Positions 44,909 to 54,866 of a DNA stretch of 64,000 nt are shown piece by piece. Where the stretch lies: positions 4,847,754 through 4,911,753 of the forward strand of contig NZ_CP073100.1 of the NCBI RefSeq assembly GCF_018137965.1. The letters run 5' to 3'. Positions within the stretch are counted from its first letter, which is position 1; each line of letters opens with the position of its first letter. The notes below the pieces were generated by a model. It made no database searches. It was not told where the DNA came from and saw nothing but the letters and a program-made list of their open reading frames with translations. The stretch comes from Luteolibacter ambystomatis. GTDB taxonomy: Bacteria; Verrucomicrobiota; Verrucomicrobiia; Verrucomicrobiales; Akkermansiaceae. Both the position numbers and the translations under genes were made by a program.

Positions 44909-46429
44909 ATGGTGAAGCTGTTCCAACGCCGGTTCCGGGTGCTGCTTGCAGCGGCTCTTGCCGGATTCGGCGTGTGGAAACTCTCGACCGACACCCCTTG
45001 GCTGCGGCCGGTGGACCGGGCCTCCTTCCAATCGGTGGCGGGTGCTTTTGCCAATCCGCCGTTTTTCATTTCAGGGGAGGGGACCTACCAGCAGCCCTGG
45101 GGGCTCCGCACGCTGGCCGCCCCGGACCGCAAGGCGAAGGGAACGCTGCCGGCGGCGCTCTCCATTGGCGATGACAAGGACGGTGTTTTCCAAGCCTCGC
45201 CACCGTCACCGGTGGACTACGCGGTGATCCTGCGGAACCTGGACCGGCTGGGCGTGAAGCACGTCGCGATCGGCGCGGTGATGGCGTGGGACTCGTCCGA
45301 TCCCTATGCGAGGGAGGCGTTTTCCTCCCGGCTCAAGGCTTTCGAATCGGTGACGGCGGTTTCGCCGCTGAGCCGCGCGCCCACGGAGGATCCGATGCCC
45401 GCGGAATTCGCCCGGAGTTCCATCCCCGTGGACCGGGTCCGGGGTGATGTCAGCAAGCTGCCGGTGGTGAATCATCTGCCGGTGCCGCGCACGGTGCTGG
45501 GAGATGGCGCGAATTTCGCCGGATTCTCGGAATTGGAGTCGGAGCCGGCATCCGAAGCCCGGCCTTTGGCGGCACGCTGGGGTGACCGGGTCGTGTTCGC
45601 CTTTCCAGTGGTGGCGGTGATGGCGGAAAGGGGGCTTGAAGCCGAAGGCGTGGATCTACGGCTTGGCTCGTACTTGAAGCTCGGTCCGGAAGGCCCGGTG
45701 ATCCCCGTGGACGAAAGCGGGCGGGCCACGGTCGCTTTCGCAGAGAAGACCGATGCCACTCCTGTCGAGTTCGTGCTGGATGCGGAATCTCTCGCTTCGG
45801 ATGGCAGCGTGCTCATCCGGGATGACCGCACGGTGGCGGATCGTTCGGCAGCGCGCTTCTCCGCCGCCGTGGCGCCGTTCATGGCCGCGATCCGTTCCGA
45901 GGCCGGGCTTTCCCCGCCCCGGGAATTCCGGCGGCTGTCTTGGGAAGTGGAGATTGGTCTGATTTCCCTGCTGGTGGTTTTGCTCGTGATCGCGGCGGCA
46001 CCTGGCAGCTTCCGGGTGAAACTGTGGTTTGGCATTTTTCTCGGCCTCCTGCTCGCGGCGCAGATCATCACGATGAATTTCTCGGTGTGGCTGCCGGGCT
46101 TGTCCTTTCTTGGTGCTCTGGCCGGAGGGTTCATCGCCGCATGGCCGTTCGAACGGAGTCGGAAGACGGGTGCGGCCGTGGTTTCCGCAGCGGTGGTTGA
46201 GCCCTCCATGCCCGTCCATGCGGAGAAAAAGCCCGTGCCGGTGCAGGAGGAATTCCACTTGGAAGCGGAGGCGGTGACCATTCCACCGGAGCCCGCCGCG
46301 AAGCCCGTTCCGGAGAAGAAAGCCGCCCGCAAGAAAGAGACAGCCTCACCGCCGCCTGCTCCCGCCAAGAAGGCAGCCAAAAAGGCCGCGAAGAAGGTGG
46401 CCAAGAAAGCACCCAGGAAGAAAAAGTAA
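44909..46429 (+). CDS. CHASE2-like membrane protein with lysine/alanine-rich H1-like tail
   Basis: A 506-residue protein. There is one helix near residues 8-24, then an extracytoplasmic domain (~50-335) resembling CHASE2. Supporting features are YAVILRNLDRLGVKHVAIG, FAGFSELES and a later PVIPVDESGRATVAF. Three hydrophobic helices follow at ~345-415. Where CHASE2 receptors normally carry a kinase or cyclase, this protein has ~95 residues rich in Pro, Glu and Lys ending in repeated KKAAKKAAKKVAKKAP, like histone H1 tails. The tail should be cytoplasmic and strongly basic, able to bind nucleic acid or phospholipid. It is cotranscribed with the AmgK-like gene. The CHASE2 call is moderate. Confidence 0.65.
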   Translation: MVKLFQRRFRVLLAAALAGFGVWKLSTDTPWLRPVDRASFQSVAGAFANPPFFISGEGTYQQPWGLRTLAAPDRKAKGTLPAALSIGDDKDGVFQASPPSPVDYAVILRNLDRLGVKHVAIGAVMAWDSSDPYAREAFSSRLKAFESVTAVSPLSRAPTEDPMPAEFARSSIPVDRVRGDVSKLPVVNHLPVPRTVLGDGANFAGFSELESEPASEARPLAARWGDRVVFAFPVVAVMAERGLEAEGVDLRLGSYLKLGPEGPVIPVDESGRATVAFAEKTDATPVEFVLDAESLASDGSVLIRDDRTVADRSAARFSAAVAPFMAAIRSEAGLSPPREFRRLSWEVEIGLISLLVVLLVIAAAPGSFRVKLWFGIFLGLLLAAQIITMNFSVWLPGLSFLGALAGGFIAAWPFERSRKTGAAVVSAAVVEPSMPVHAEKKPVPVQEEFHLEAEAVTIPPEPAAKPVPEKKAARKKETASPPPAPAKKAAKKAAKKVAKKAPRKKK

Positions 46430-46487
46430 GCCGCCGCAGCTCCCGCTTTCCAATTCCCCGCCAACCTTTCAGATTTCCCGCCCGCTC

Positions 46488-47366
46488 ATGAGCCTCCAGC
46501 AAACCATCGACAAAGCCGACGCTCTCATCGAAGCCCTGCCGTATCTCCAGGCCTTCCGTGGCAAGACCTTCCTGATCAAGATGGGAGGCTCCGCGATGGA
46601 AGATCCGGATCTCGTCGCCAAGGTGATGCGGGACATCGTGTTCCTCGAAGTGGCGGGCATCAACCCGATCGTCGTTCACGGCGGCGGCAAGGCGATCTCC
46701 GCGGCGATGAAGGATGCCGGGCTGGAAGCGAAGTTCGTGGGTGGCTTCCGCGTCACGACCGATGAGGCGATCGACATCGTTTCGCGGGTGCTTTCCGAGG
46801 AATTGAATCCCGGCCTTGTCCGCATGATCCGTGATTTCGGCGGCAAGGCGGTCGGCATCGCGGGCACGGATGTGTTCATTGGCGAGAAAACGAAGGGCAT
46901 CGATCCGGAAGGCAAGCGCGTGGATATCGGTCGCGTGGGTGAGGTGGTCGGCTGTCACCTGGAGCACATGGATGCCGCCCACAACGCGGGCATCGTGCCG
47001 GTGATTTCGCCATTGGCGGCGGAACTGGCGACCGGCAAGCCGCTCAACATCAATGCCGACCTCGCCGCCGCCGCGCTGGCCAAGGAACTGCGCGTGGCAA
47101 AGCTCGTTTACCTCTCGGATGTGCCGGGCCTGATGAAGGACCCCTCCGATCCCTCCACGCTCATCAAGTCCGTCAACCGCAAGGAGGCCGACGAGCTGAT
47201 TGCAGATGGAACGATTTCCGGAGGCATGATCCCGAAGATCCGCAGCGCCGTGGATGCTCTGAATGCCGGTGTCCGCAAGGTCCACTTCGTGGACGGCCGC
47301 CTGCCCCATGCGTTGCTGCTGGAAATCTTCACCGATGGCGGCATCGGCACCGAAGTGGTGCGGTGA
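46488..47366 (+). CDS. argB: Acetylglutamate kinase
   Basis: A 292-residue amino-acid kinase for the second step of arginine synthesis: ATP-dependent phosphorylation of N-acetylglutamate. Signatures are FLIKMGGSAM (phosphate-binding Lys), PIVVHGGGKAISAAMK, VDIGRVGEV, NINADLAAAALAKEL, and GGMIPKIRSAVDALNAGVRKVHFVDG. Length is standard. The gene follows the CHASE2-like gene by 58 bp and converges with the hydrolase gene 11 bp away. Confidence 0.96.
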   Translation: MSLQQTIDKADALIEALPYLQAFRGKTFLIKMGGSAMEDPDLVAKVMRDIVFLEVAGINPIVVHGGGKAISAAMKDAGLEAKFVGGFRVTTDEAIDIVSRVLSEELNPGLVRMIRDFGGKAVGIAGTDVFIGEKTKGIDPEGKRVDIGRVGEVVGCHLEHMDAAHNAGIVPVISPLAAELATGKPLNINADLAAAALAKELRVAKLVYLSDVPGLMKDPSDPSTLIKSVNRKEADELIADGTISGGMIPKIRSAVDALNAGVRKVHFVDGRLPHALLLEIFTDGGIGTEVVR

Positions 47367-47377
47367 TCCATTCGGGG

Positions 47378-48058
47378 TTACCCGTCGCCGGAGTGATTGA
47401 AACTGCCTCGTTTGAGGAAGACCACAGTCTGGCGCATGGCCTCACGGTTGATCATGAGGAAGGGATGGGCGGTGGCGATCACCAGATGATCGGCCATTCC
47501 TTCCAGCCGCGTGCTGGTCACCGAGACTTTGCCATCATCGGGGCCGGGAATCATGAGGCTGTTGATCCAGTTGATCGAGCGGCTTCCGGCGATGATGCCG
47601 GCCCGGAAAGCCGGGGCTCCGAGTTTTTTGGGCACCGAAGCCTCCCGGGTGCCGAGCTGGCCGCCCGCCGGGCCATGGATCCAGGTGAAGAGTTTCCACC
47701 TGCCGAGCCGGTCAACGACCTCGCTGCCGGCGTTCGGTGGTCCCAGCATCACCACATTGCCAATCGGAGCGTCCGGATGCCTGGCCGCGTATTCACGCAC
47801 CAGAATCCCGCCGAGCGAGTGGCAGACGAAATGTACTTCCACCGCACCCATGGAGCGACAACGCTCCAAGGCACCGCCGACCACTTTCTCTCCCAGCATG
47901 CCGATGTCCGCCGAACGCGACGGGTAGCCGGCGTTCACGACCCGGTAGCCCGCGGCTTCAAGGAAGCGCTGCATCGGCCGCATCGAGCGCGGTGTCCTGC
48001 ACAGGCCGTGCAATAGCACGACCTGGACGTGTGCGGGCGGAGGAGAATCAGCGGGCAT
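47378..48058 (-). CDS. Alpha/beta hydrolase, lipase-like
   Basis: A 226-residue hydrolase. The strand before the oxyanion hole is VVLLHGLCRT, the nucleophile elbow is CHSLGG (Ser), and candidate acid and His are in PDDGKVSV and DHLVIATAHPFLM. This layout fits triacylglycerol lipase/PGAP1-like enzymes that act on esters. There is no signal peptide. It is convergent with argB. The substrate is unknown. Confidence 0.85.
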   Translation of the reverse strand: MPADSPPPAHVQVVLLHGLCRTPRSMRPMQRFLEAAGYRVVNAGYPSRSADIGMLGEKVVGGALERCRSMGAVEVHFVCHSLGGILVREYAARHPDAPIGNVVMLGPPNAGSEVVDRLGRWKLFTWIHGPAGGQLGTREASVPKKLGAPAFRAGIIAGSRSINWINSLMIPGPDDGKVSVTSTRLEGMADHLVIATAHPFLMINREAMRQTVVFLKRGSFNHSGDG

Positions 48059-48153
48059 GATCGCACGTCATGCTATGCCAGCTTCGGCAATCGGGATAAA
48101 TCGATAGTTTTCCGAGTATCATCGGCAGAATCAATGAGAGGAGGCAGTCCCCC

Positions 48154-49452
48154 TCAAATCGGATCCAAGCGCTTTTTGAATGCGACGGGGGCGATGGCGA
48201 TACAGGAAACGATCGAGATGACGATGAAGGCGACGAAGATGGAATCCCACCCCCAGCGCTCTTCCAGCCAGATCGGAACCTTGGCGGAGCAGAGGGCTCC
48301 GATCGATCCGATCCCATTGATCACTCCGGCGACGGAGGCGGTCTTGGCGGCTCCTCCCAGGTCCTGTGCGGCGGTGCCGGAGACGATGGAATCCGCGATG
48401 TAGAGAAACGCTCCGATTCCTGCGAGCCCCATGCCGTGGGCGAACAGGTTGCTGCCCGCGGCTCCACCGAGCTGCCGGTAGAGGACAACGACGAGGGTCA
48501 TGATGAGCAAGGCCACAAAGGCCAGCCGGGTGCGGTTGTCGGGGAACCAGCGTGCGGCGATGTAGCCGCTGGGGAGAAGGCCGATCACACCTCCGATCTC
48601 GAAGGCGAGCGAGGTATAGGCCGCGGTGTCATTGCCGGCTTTGGCAACCTCCCTGAGATAGAGTGGCAGCCAGGCGAAAAAGGTGTAACGGATGAACTTG
48701 ATGCCCGTGTAGGAGATGCCGAGCAGCAGCACCGAAGGATGGCGGATGACTTCGGAGAAGCTTTTCTCCCTCGCCTCCGGTTGCCGTGTGGCGCCAGGGC
48801 GGATGTCATCTTCTTCCTCGTCATAGCCGGCATCTTTCGGCCGGTTGATGAGGAACAAGCCCTGCACGATGCCGACCACCAGCACGATGAGTCCCGCGGC
48901 TTGGAAGAGGTGCTTCCAGCCATAGTGTTGGACGGTCCAGCCCGCAAGGGCGGTGGCGGAAAGGCTGCCGAAGATATAGCAGGTGAGCCAGAATCCCATC
49001 ACGCGGCCGCGCTTCAGCGGCGAGACCCATGAGGAAACGACCTTGCAGGTATTGGACCAACCGGTGGCTTGGAAGAAGCCATTGAGCGTGTAGGTCACGA
49101 TCAGCAGCCCCATGAGAGGGAACACGCCGAAAGCCAGAGTGGCCAAGGCGGACAGGATCATGCCGGCGCAGATAGTGATGCGGGGGCCGATCCGGTCGCC
49201 GAGATAGCCGCTCACGCCCTGCCCGATCATGTAGAGAAGACTGAAGCCGAAGTTGGCGTCCCCGATGAGTTGCTTGCTGTAGCCCGCGTCGATCAGGGCT
49301 CCGGTGGCCACGCCGAGGTGCTTGCGGGTGAAGTAGTAGAAAAAATACGCGAGGTAGGAGAGCACCACCATTCGCGTTTGCATGGAGAGCGGGGCGCGCC
49401 GTGCGGAACCTGCTTCCAAACCGGCGGGGGAAATCGAAACGCTCTGATCCAT
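48154..49452 (-). CDS. MFS transporter, organophosphate:phosphate antiporter-like
   Basis: A 432-residue 12-helix transporter. SYLAYFFYYFTRKHLGVATGAL in helix 1 and QLIGDANFGFSLLYMIGQGVSGYLGDRIGPR in helix 2 are typical of the GlpT/UhpT group, as is GFFQATGWSNTCKVVSSWVSPLKRGRVMGFW. A charged loop (YDEEEDD) separates the halves. ATG 49452 is chosen; upstream codons are in frame but carry a Cys/His-rich stretch unlike the family. Likely substrates are glycerol-3-phosphate or a sugar phosphate, exchanged for phosphate. It has no partner genes and faces the divergent large protease gene. Confidence 0.85.
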   Translation of the reverse strand: MDQSVSISPAGLEAGSARRAPLSMQTRMVVLSYLAYFFYYFTRKHLGVATGALIDAGYSKQLIGDANFGFSLLYMIGQGVSGYLGDRIGPRITICAGMILSALATLAFGVFPLMGLLIVTYTLNGFFQATGWSNTCKVVSSWVSPLKRGRVMGFWLTCYIFGSLSATALAGWTVQHYGWKHLFQAAGLIVLVVGIVQGLFLINRPKDAGYDEEEDDIRPGATRQPEAREKSFSEVIRHPSVLLLGISYTGIKFIRYTFFAWLPLYLREVAKAGNDTAAYTSLAFEIGGVIGLLPSGYIAARWFPDNRTRLAFVALLIMTLVVVLYRQLGGAAGSNLFAHGMGLAGIGAFLYIADSIVSGTAAQDLGGAAKTASVAGVINGIGSIGALCSAKVPIWLEERWGWDSIFVAFIVISIVSCIAIAPVAFKKRLDPI

Positions 49453-49812
49453 TGGAAACCCGTATCGTGAGTGGCGGCGGCGTTTCATACAATGGCAGGA
49501 ATGCAAGGACAATGGGTGATTTGACAATAGCCCTGTGAAAGGAATGCCAAGTGGTTAGTGGATTCGCCAAAATTCCATGGCCGAATTTGCGGCGGAATGT
49601 CCGTAAATGATCCATGTATATTTTTGATTATGAGTATTTTGCAACAAAAGTTAGTCTAACATTTTTGTTGCCAGAAGGCGGCGGATCTGGAGTTGTTTTG
49701 CGATTCCTGGGGTCTCCGTTTTGCAGGAGGAGATCGCGGGGATACTCCGCATCCGGTGCCATCGGTGCAGGTCATGCGGGGCGTTCGTTGCCCATCGTAT
49801 CCCAGAAAAACC
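49453..49812. other. 360-bp divergent intergenic region, AT-rich in the middle
   Basis: No gene is seen. The stretch around 49600-49675 is clearly AT-richer than its surroundings (runs such as TATATTTTTGATTATGAG). It should hold the promoters for the MFS gene (left) and the large protease gene (right), plus the dyad described separately. Confidence 0.6.
49642..49670. promoter_or_regulatory. Imperfect dyad in divergent promoter region
   Basis: CAACAAAAGTTAG and TCTAACATTTTTGTTG are near-perfect inverted copies (two extra bases in the right arm). The dyad sits about 140 bp before the start of the large protease gene in the AT-rich part of the gap. It could be an operator or a weak hairpin; a terminator for either gene is unlikely because both genes point away. 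Confidence 0.45.
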
Positions 49813-52800
49813 ATGAAAAACCCGTACCGGACGCTCGCATTTGCGGGCGCATGTGTCGGCGGCGCTGCCGTCGTCGCACTCTGGCCGCAGGCTGTCCGCC
49901 TGTGGCATTCGGAACCGGCCGTCCCCCTTGCGGACGCTGGTTCGATCCATCCCGCCGCTTCCACCAAAGCGATGGCTCCAACCTCCCAAGCGGCCAAACC
50001 GGTTGCGACGGAGCCGGTGAAACTCACCGATGTGGAGGGGCGGGATCTTTTCGCACGCCTGGGCGAACTGGAAAAGGGCGGCCACCTGTCGCTGCCGTTG
50101 CCGGGTGGTGCGACTCTCGGCGGTCGCATCGGCCATGTGCTGCATCACCCCAACGGCGCCGTCACCGTGGGTGGCGCACTCGATGATGGCAGCGGAAACT
50201 TCGAACTCGCCCGCGAGTTCTCGGGGCCGCGCGGTTTCATCCTCCAGCGGGGCCGGCGCACTTCGTACGAGTATGCGAATGATCCCTCGGGCAACCTCAC
50301 CGTTACCCAGGGATCGAGCGAGCGCATCCTTTGCGACACCATGCCGAAGCCCGTTGACCAACCGCCCGCCGATCCGAAGGAGAGCGCGGAGGGAGAGGCG
50401 ATCGCGATCTACAATGGCGGTGAGACCGTCGGCATGATCGGTGATCCGGTGCCGATTCTCCACAGCCGTCCGCAGGCAGCGGCGACCATCTATCTGGACC
50501 TCGATGGCCAGGTGGTGGAGAACAGCGGGTGGAGCTCCGGACGGATCGTGGCGAAGGCCCACAACATGACCACGGCCACGATGACGGACATGTGGCAGCG
50601 GGTTGCCGAAGACTACGCGCCCTTTGATGTGAACGTGACCACCGACCTGCAGGCCTATCTGAAGGCTCCGCAGGGCAAGCGCGTCCGCTGCGTGGTCGCC
50701 CAGAACGGGCCCGCCAGCGACAGCGCCGGCGGTGTCGCCTTTGTCGGCTCGTTCACCTCCTCCGGTGACGTCGTGTGCTGGGGCTACTACACGGGCAAGG
50801 CAGGGGCGGAAGTCTGCTCCCATGAAGTCGGACACACGCTCGGCCTGGGTCACGATGGAACCTCCACGGAGGGTTACTACGGTGGTTATGGTAGTGGCGA
50901 AACCGGCTGGGCTCCGATCATGGGTGTCGGCTACTACAAGGAACTCACGCAGTGGAGCAAGGGCGACTATCCCGATGCGAACAACACCCAGGACGACCTC
51001 GCGATCATCGCGGGCAAGGCTCCGATACGTGCGGACGACCATCTGCCGCTCGCCAATGCCCAGGATGCCAGTCCATTGACGCTCGATTCATCCGGCAATG
51101 TTTCCGCCTCCGGCGTGATCCAAAGCCGCGATGACGTGGATGCCTTCGTCTTCACGACAGGCGGTGGCGCGGTGACGCTGAACTTCAACCGCTTTCCGAC
51201 GAGTCCGAATCTCGACATCAGCGCCAAGCTCTACGACTCCTCCGGCACGCTGGCGGCGTCCTCGAATCCCTATGGCGATCTCGATGCATCGATCAGTGCC
51301 ACGCTGGCGGCGGGCACCTATACCGTGACGGTGGATGGTGTCGGCCAGGATACCTGGACCACCAGCGGGTACGATGACTACGATTCGCTTGGCCAATACA
51401 CGATCACCGGCACGGTGGCCGCGCCCGGGTGGCGCTTCCGCATTCCGGTGAGCGCGCTGGCGGGTGCATCCGTCGGCACCGTGGCTCCCGGTACTGGATC
51501 GGCGTATTCGATCACCGGAGGAAACACCGGCAGCGCCTTTGCGATCAATTCGGCCACCGGCAAGCTGACCGTCGCCACCGCGAGCGCGCTGGCTTCGCAA
51601 AAGGTCTTCACGCTCTCGGTGGCCTGCACCATCGGTGGCAGCGCCACCACGCTGACCGTTCCGGTGAGTGTGGCCCAGGATCGCGGCCTGAAGCGCGAGC
51701 TCTATACCGGCATCACCGGAACGAACGTGACCGATCTGACTTCGAATGCGGCTTACCCGAATTCTCCTTCGTCCACTTCGGTGGTGGAGATCTTCGAAGC
51801 TCCCACCAATGCGGCGGACAACTTCGGCGAGCGTGTTTCCGGCTATCTCGTCGCACCGGGTACCGGCAGCTACCAGTTCTGGATCGCCTCGGATGATTCC
51901 AGCGAGCTGTGGCTGTCCACCGATGCCAATCCGGCGAACAAGGTGAAGATCGCCTATGTGAACGGCTACACGCCCGCGAGAACATGGACCACCTATGCCT
52001 CGCAGGCTTCGGCCTCCATTTCGCTCACCGCCGGACAGCGCTACTACATCGAGGCGCTCCACAAGGAAGGCGGCGGCGGTGACAATCTCGCCGTGGCCTG
52101 GCAAGGCCCGGGTATCAGCCAATCGGTGATCGGCTCGGAGGCTCTGGAGTATCCCGGCGCCCGTCCGAACCGCGCGCCGGTGCTCACCAACTCGACCTTC
52201 CGGATTTCCGAAGGCGCGACCACTGGCACGACCATCGGCACGTTGCTGGCTTCGGACCCGGAAGCGGGTTCCGTGCTGAGCTACACCATCACCGCGGGCA
52301 ATACCGGCAGCGCCTTCGCGCTGAATTCGTCCACCGGGGTGCTCACCGTGAATGGAACGCTGGGCTTCGCCTCGCTGCCCACCTACGCGCTGACCGTGCA
52401 GGCGACAGACGCGGGCGGACTCACCTCCACCGCCGAGATCATCATCGAGGTCAGGCCGCTGGGCATCAAGCGCCAGGTCTGGACCGGCGTGGCCGGTTCC
52501 ACCGTCGCCGATCTGACGGCGCTGGGGACGTATCCCAACAGCCCGAACAGCACGTCCTACATCGACATCTTCGAGACGCCGGTGAATTCCGCGGACAGCT
52601 ACGGCCAGCGCCTCAGCGGCTATCTCCGGGCTCCGGATTCCGGAAGCTACACGTTCTGGATCGCTGCGGATGACGCCAGCGAATTGTGGCTTTCCACCGA
52701 CATCAATCCCGCGAACAAGGTGAAGATCGCCTTCACGACCGCCTGGACCAATTCGCGCGAGTGGTCGAAGTATGCCTCGCAGAAATCCGCGTCCGTCACG

Positions 52801-54813
52801 TTGGAGGGCGGGAAGTTCTACTACATCGAGGCGCTGCACAAGGAAGGCGCGGGCGGCGACAACCTCGCGGTCTCCTGGTCGGGTCCGGACTTCGGCCAGG
52901 TGATGCTCGGAGTTCCTCATGTCACCCAGCAGACCTACAACCACGGCGCTCCGGTGTTGAATGACCTGACGGTGAACACGTCCGATCTCAATACCACGGT
53001 GGCGACGCTGGAAGCGAAGGATTGGTCGGATCCCGGGACATCACTGGCCTACACGATCACCTCCGGAAACAGCGCGGGCTATTTCGCGATCGACTCGTCC
53101 GGTGCTCTGACGACGACCGTGCGCCCGGTGCCGGCGGGCACCTATGTGCTGACGGTGAACGTGGCGGACAACGGGCCGACATCGCTCTCCGATACGGCGA
53201 ATGTGACCGTGAACGTCTATCGCTCCACGCTGAAGCGCGAGCTGTGGGCCGGCCTGAGCGGCGGCAATATCACCGACCTCACCGGTGCGGCGGCGTATGC
53301 GGGCTCTCCGAACGCCATCGACTACCTCGGCGCGGCGGAATACAGCAACATCGGCGACAACTATGGAGCTCGTACCAGCGGTTGGTTCACCGCGCCGTCC
53401 ACCGGCAGCTACTACTTCTACGTGGCTTCGGACGATGCCAGCGAGTTGTGGCTTTCCACCAATGGCGACCCGGCGAACAAGGTGAAGATCGCTTCCGTGA
53501 GCGGTTACACCGGCGTCAAACAGTGGACGGCGCAGGCTTCCCAGAAGTCGGCTTCCATCGCCCTGACCTCCGGCACCAGCTACTATCTGGAGGTGCTGCA
53601 CAAGGAAGGTGGAGGCGGTGACCATGTGGCCATCGGTTGGCAGCCCACATCCGGCGGTTCCATCACGGATCTGCCGGCCGCGAATCTGGGCGTCTATCCG
53701 CCTGCGGGAACGGCGGCCAACGACCTCACCGGTGCGGACATCGGCAGCGTCGGAGCCGCCGGCAGCAGCAGTTACAACAACGGCGTCTATGCCGTTTCCG
53801 GCAGCGGTGCGGATGTGTGGGGAACGGCGGATGCATTCCGCTTCACCCGCAAGGCGATCACCGGTGACTGTGACATCCGCGCCCGCGTGACCTCGCAGAC
53901 CAACACCGATCCGTGGGCGAAGGCGGGAGTGATGATCCGCGAGACGCTCGCGGCGGATTCGAAGCACGCCGATGTCGTGGCCACTCCCGGCAATGGGTTT
54001 GCATTCCAGTACCGGACCACTGCGGGCGGAACCAGCACCCATGTCGCCGGACCGGCGCTCAATGCCAACCTGAACAACTGGGTCCGCCTGGTAAGGGCTG
54101 GCAATCTGTTCACCGCCTACTCTTCGGCGGATGGAGCAAGCTGGACGACCATCGGCTCAACCACGATCACGATGGGTTCGCCGGTTTACGTCGGCCTCAT
54201 GGCATGCAGCCATGTCAGCGCCACGCTGAGCGCCGCGACCTTTGACAAGGTTTCGGTGGTGGCCGTGCCAAGTCCCTGGCTGTCCTCGGACATTGGTTCC
54301 GTGGCCATCGCAGGCGGGGCGGTTCATGGCAGCGGCGTCTTCACGCTCAATGCATCCGGAGCGGATATCTGGAGTGCGAACGATGCCTTCCGCTACACCT
54401 ACCAGTCCGGCACCGGAGATTGCGAAGTCACGGCCCGCGTCACCGGTGTGGCGAACAGTGATGGATGGGCGAAGGCGGGTGTGATGATCCGGGAAACGCT
54501 GGCCGCCAATTCGGCGAACGCCACCATGCTCGTCACTCCGTCCAATGGAGCCTTGTTCCAATACCGGTCCGCCACCAGCGCGTGGTCGAGCAGCGTGCAG
54601 AACACCGGCGTCGCCGCGCCGCTGTGGGTGCGGGTGAACCGCACGGGCAACACATTCACCGCCTATCGTTCCAGCGACGGAACGACGTGGACGACGGTCG
54701 GCTCCACGACCATCACCATGGGTACGAATGTTTACATCGGCCTCGCCGAAACGAGCCACAACTACGGTGTGCTCGGTCAGGCGCAGGTGGACAACGTCAC
54801 GGTGACTCCGTAA
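49813..54813 (+). CDS. Giant secreted metalloprotease-like protein with PA14 and DUF1349-like arrays
   Basis: A 1666-residue exported protein. The N-terminal signal/anchor is ~1-25. A zinc protease domain lies at ~210-420 with [13 protein letters not shown] starting at His337 (HExxHxxGxxH) and a later Met-containing turn, [12 protein letters not shown]-like domain is at ~430-540 ([11 protein letters not shown]). Then three PA14/GLEYA-like domains start near 625, 884 and 1139, each with a GLKRELYTG-like start, [16 protein letters not shown] and [17 protein letters not shown]. Cadherin-like modules lie between them ([16 protein letters not shown]). Two DUF1349-like modules end the protein (~1310 and ~1493, [14 protein letters not shown]). 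It probably degrades or binds extracellular proteins and glycans. No C-terminal sorting tail. Confidence 0.85.
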   Translation: MKNPYRTLAFAGACVGGAAVVALWPQAVRLWHSEPAVPLADAGSIHPAASTKAMAPTSQAAKPVATEPVKLTDVEGRDLFARLGELEKGGHLSLPLPGGATLGGRIGHVLHHPNGAVTVGGALDDGSGNFELAREFSGPRGFILQRGRRTSYEYANDPSGNLTVTQGSSERILCDTMPKPVDQPPADPKESAEGEAIAIYNGGETVGMIGDPVPILHSRPQAAATIYLDLDGQVVENSGWSSGRIVAKAHNMTTATMTDMWQRVAEDYAPFDVNVTTDLQAYLKAPQGKRVRCVVAQNGPASDSAGGVAFVGSFTSSGDVVCWGYYTGKAGAEVCSHEVGHTLGLGHDGTSTEGYYGGYGSGETGWAPIMGVGYYKELTQWSKGDYPDANNTQDDLAIIAGKAPIRADDHLPLANAQDASPLTLDSSGNVSASGVIQSRDDVDAFVFTTGGGAVTLNFNRFPTSPNLDISAKLYDSSGTLAASSNPYGDLDASISATLAAGTYTVTVDGVGQDTWTTSGYDDYDSLGQYTITGTVAAPGWRFRIPVSALAGASVGTVAPGTGSAYSITGGNTGSAFAINSATGKLTVATASALASQKVFTLSVACTIGGSATTLTVPVSVAQDRGLKRELYTGITGTNVTDLTSNAAYPNSPSSTSVVEIFEAPTNAADNFGERVSGYLVAPGTGSYQFWIASDDSSELWLSTDANPANKVKIAYVNGYTPARTWTTYASQASASISLTAGQRYYIEALHKEGGGGDNLAVAWQGPGISQSVIGSEALEYPGARPNRAPVLTNSTFRISEGATTGTTIGTLLASDPEAGSVLSYTITAGNTGSAFALNSSTGVLTVNGTLGFASLPTYALTVQATDAGGLTSTAEIIIEVRPLGIKRQVWTGVAGSTVADLTALGTYPNSPNSTSYIDIFETPVNSADSYGQRLSGYLRAPDSGSYTFWIAADDASELWLSTDINPANKVKIAFTTAWTNSREWSKYASQKSASVTLEGGKFYYIEALHKEGAGGDNLAVSWSGPDFGQVMLGVPHVTQQTYNHGAPVLNDLTVNTSDLNTTVATLEAKDWSDPGTSLAYTITSGNSAGYFAIDSSGALTTTVRPVPAGTYVLTVNVADNGPTSLSDTANVTVNVYRSTLKRELWAGLSGGNITDLTGAAAYAGSPNAIDYLGAAEYSNIGDNYGARTSGWFTAPSTGSYYFYVASDDASELWLSTNGDPANKVKIASVSGYTGVKQWTAQASQKSASIALTSGTSYYLEVLHKEGGGGDHVAIGWQPTSGGSITDLPAANLGVYPPAGTAANDLTGADIGSVGAAGSSSYNNGVYAVSGSGADVWGTADAFRFTRKAITGDCDIRARVTSQTNTDPWAKAGVMIRETLAADSKHADVVATPGNGFAFQYRTTAGGTSTHVAGPALNANLNNWVRLVRAGNLFTAYSSADGASWTTIGSTTITMGSPVYVGLMACSHVSATLSAATFDKVSVVAVPSPWLSSDIGSVAIAGGAVHGSGVFTLNASGADIWSANDAFRYTYQSGTGDCEVTARVTGVANSDGWAKAGVMIRETLAANSANATMLVTPSNGALFQYRSATSAWSSSVQNTGVAAPLWVRVNRTGNTFTAYRSSDGTTWTTVGSTTITMGTNVYIGLAETSHNYGVLGQAQVDNVTVTP

Positions 54814-54828
54814 CAGGCACCGCATTCC

Positions 54829-54866
54829 AGCGGGCGGTGGAGTGATCCGCCGCCCGCTTTTCGTTT
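54829..54866. terminator. Terminator between protease and moeB-like genes
   Basis: Arms AGCGGGCGGTGG (54829-54840) and CCGCCGCCCGCT (54847-54858) pair at 11 of 12 positions around AGTGAT, followed by TTTCGTTT. It ends the plus-strand protease gene and lies against the stop of the convergent gene. Confidence 0.8.

Noticed and set aside
51088-52944. Minus-strand frame of 618 codons opposite the giant protease
   Set aside because: Antisense shadow without motifs; the plus strand encodes PA14-like modules.
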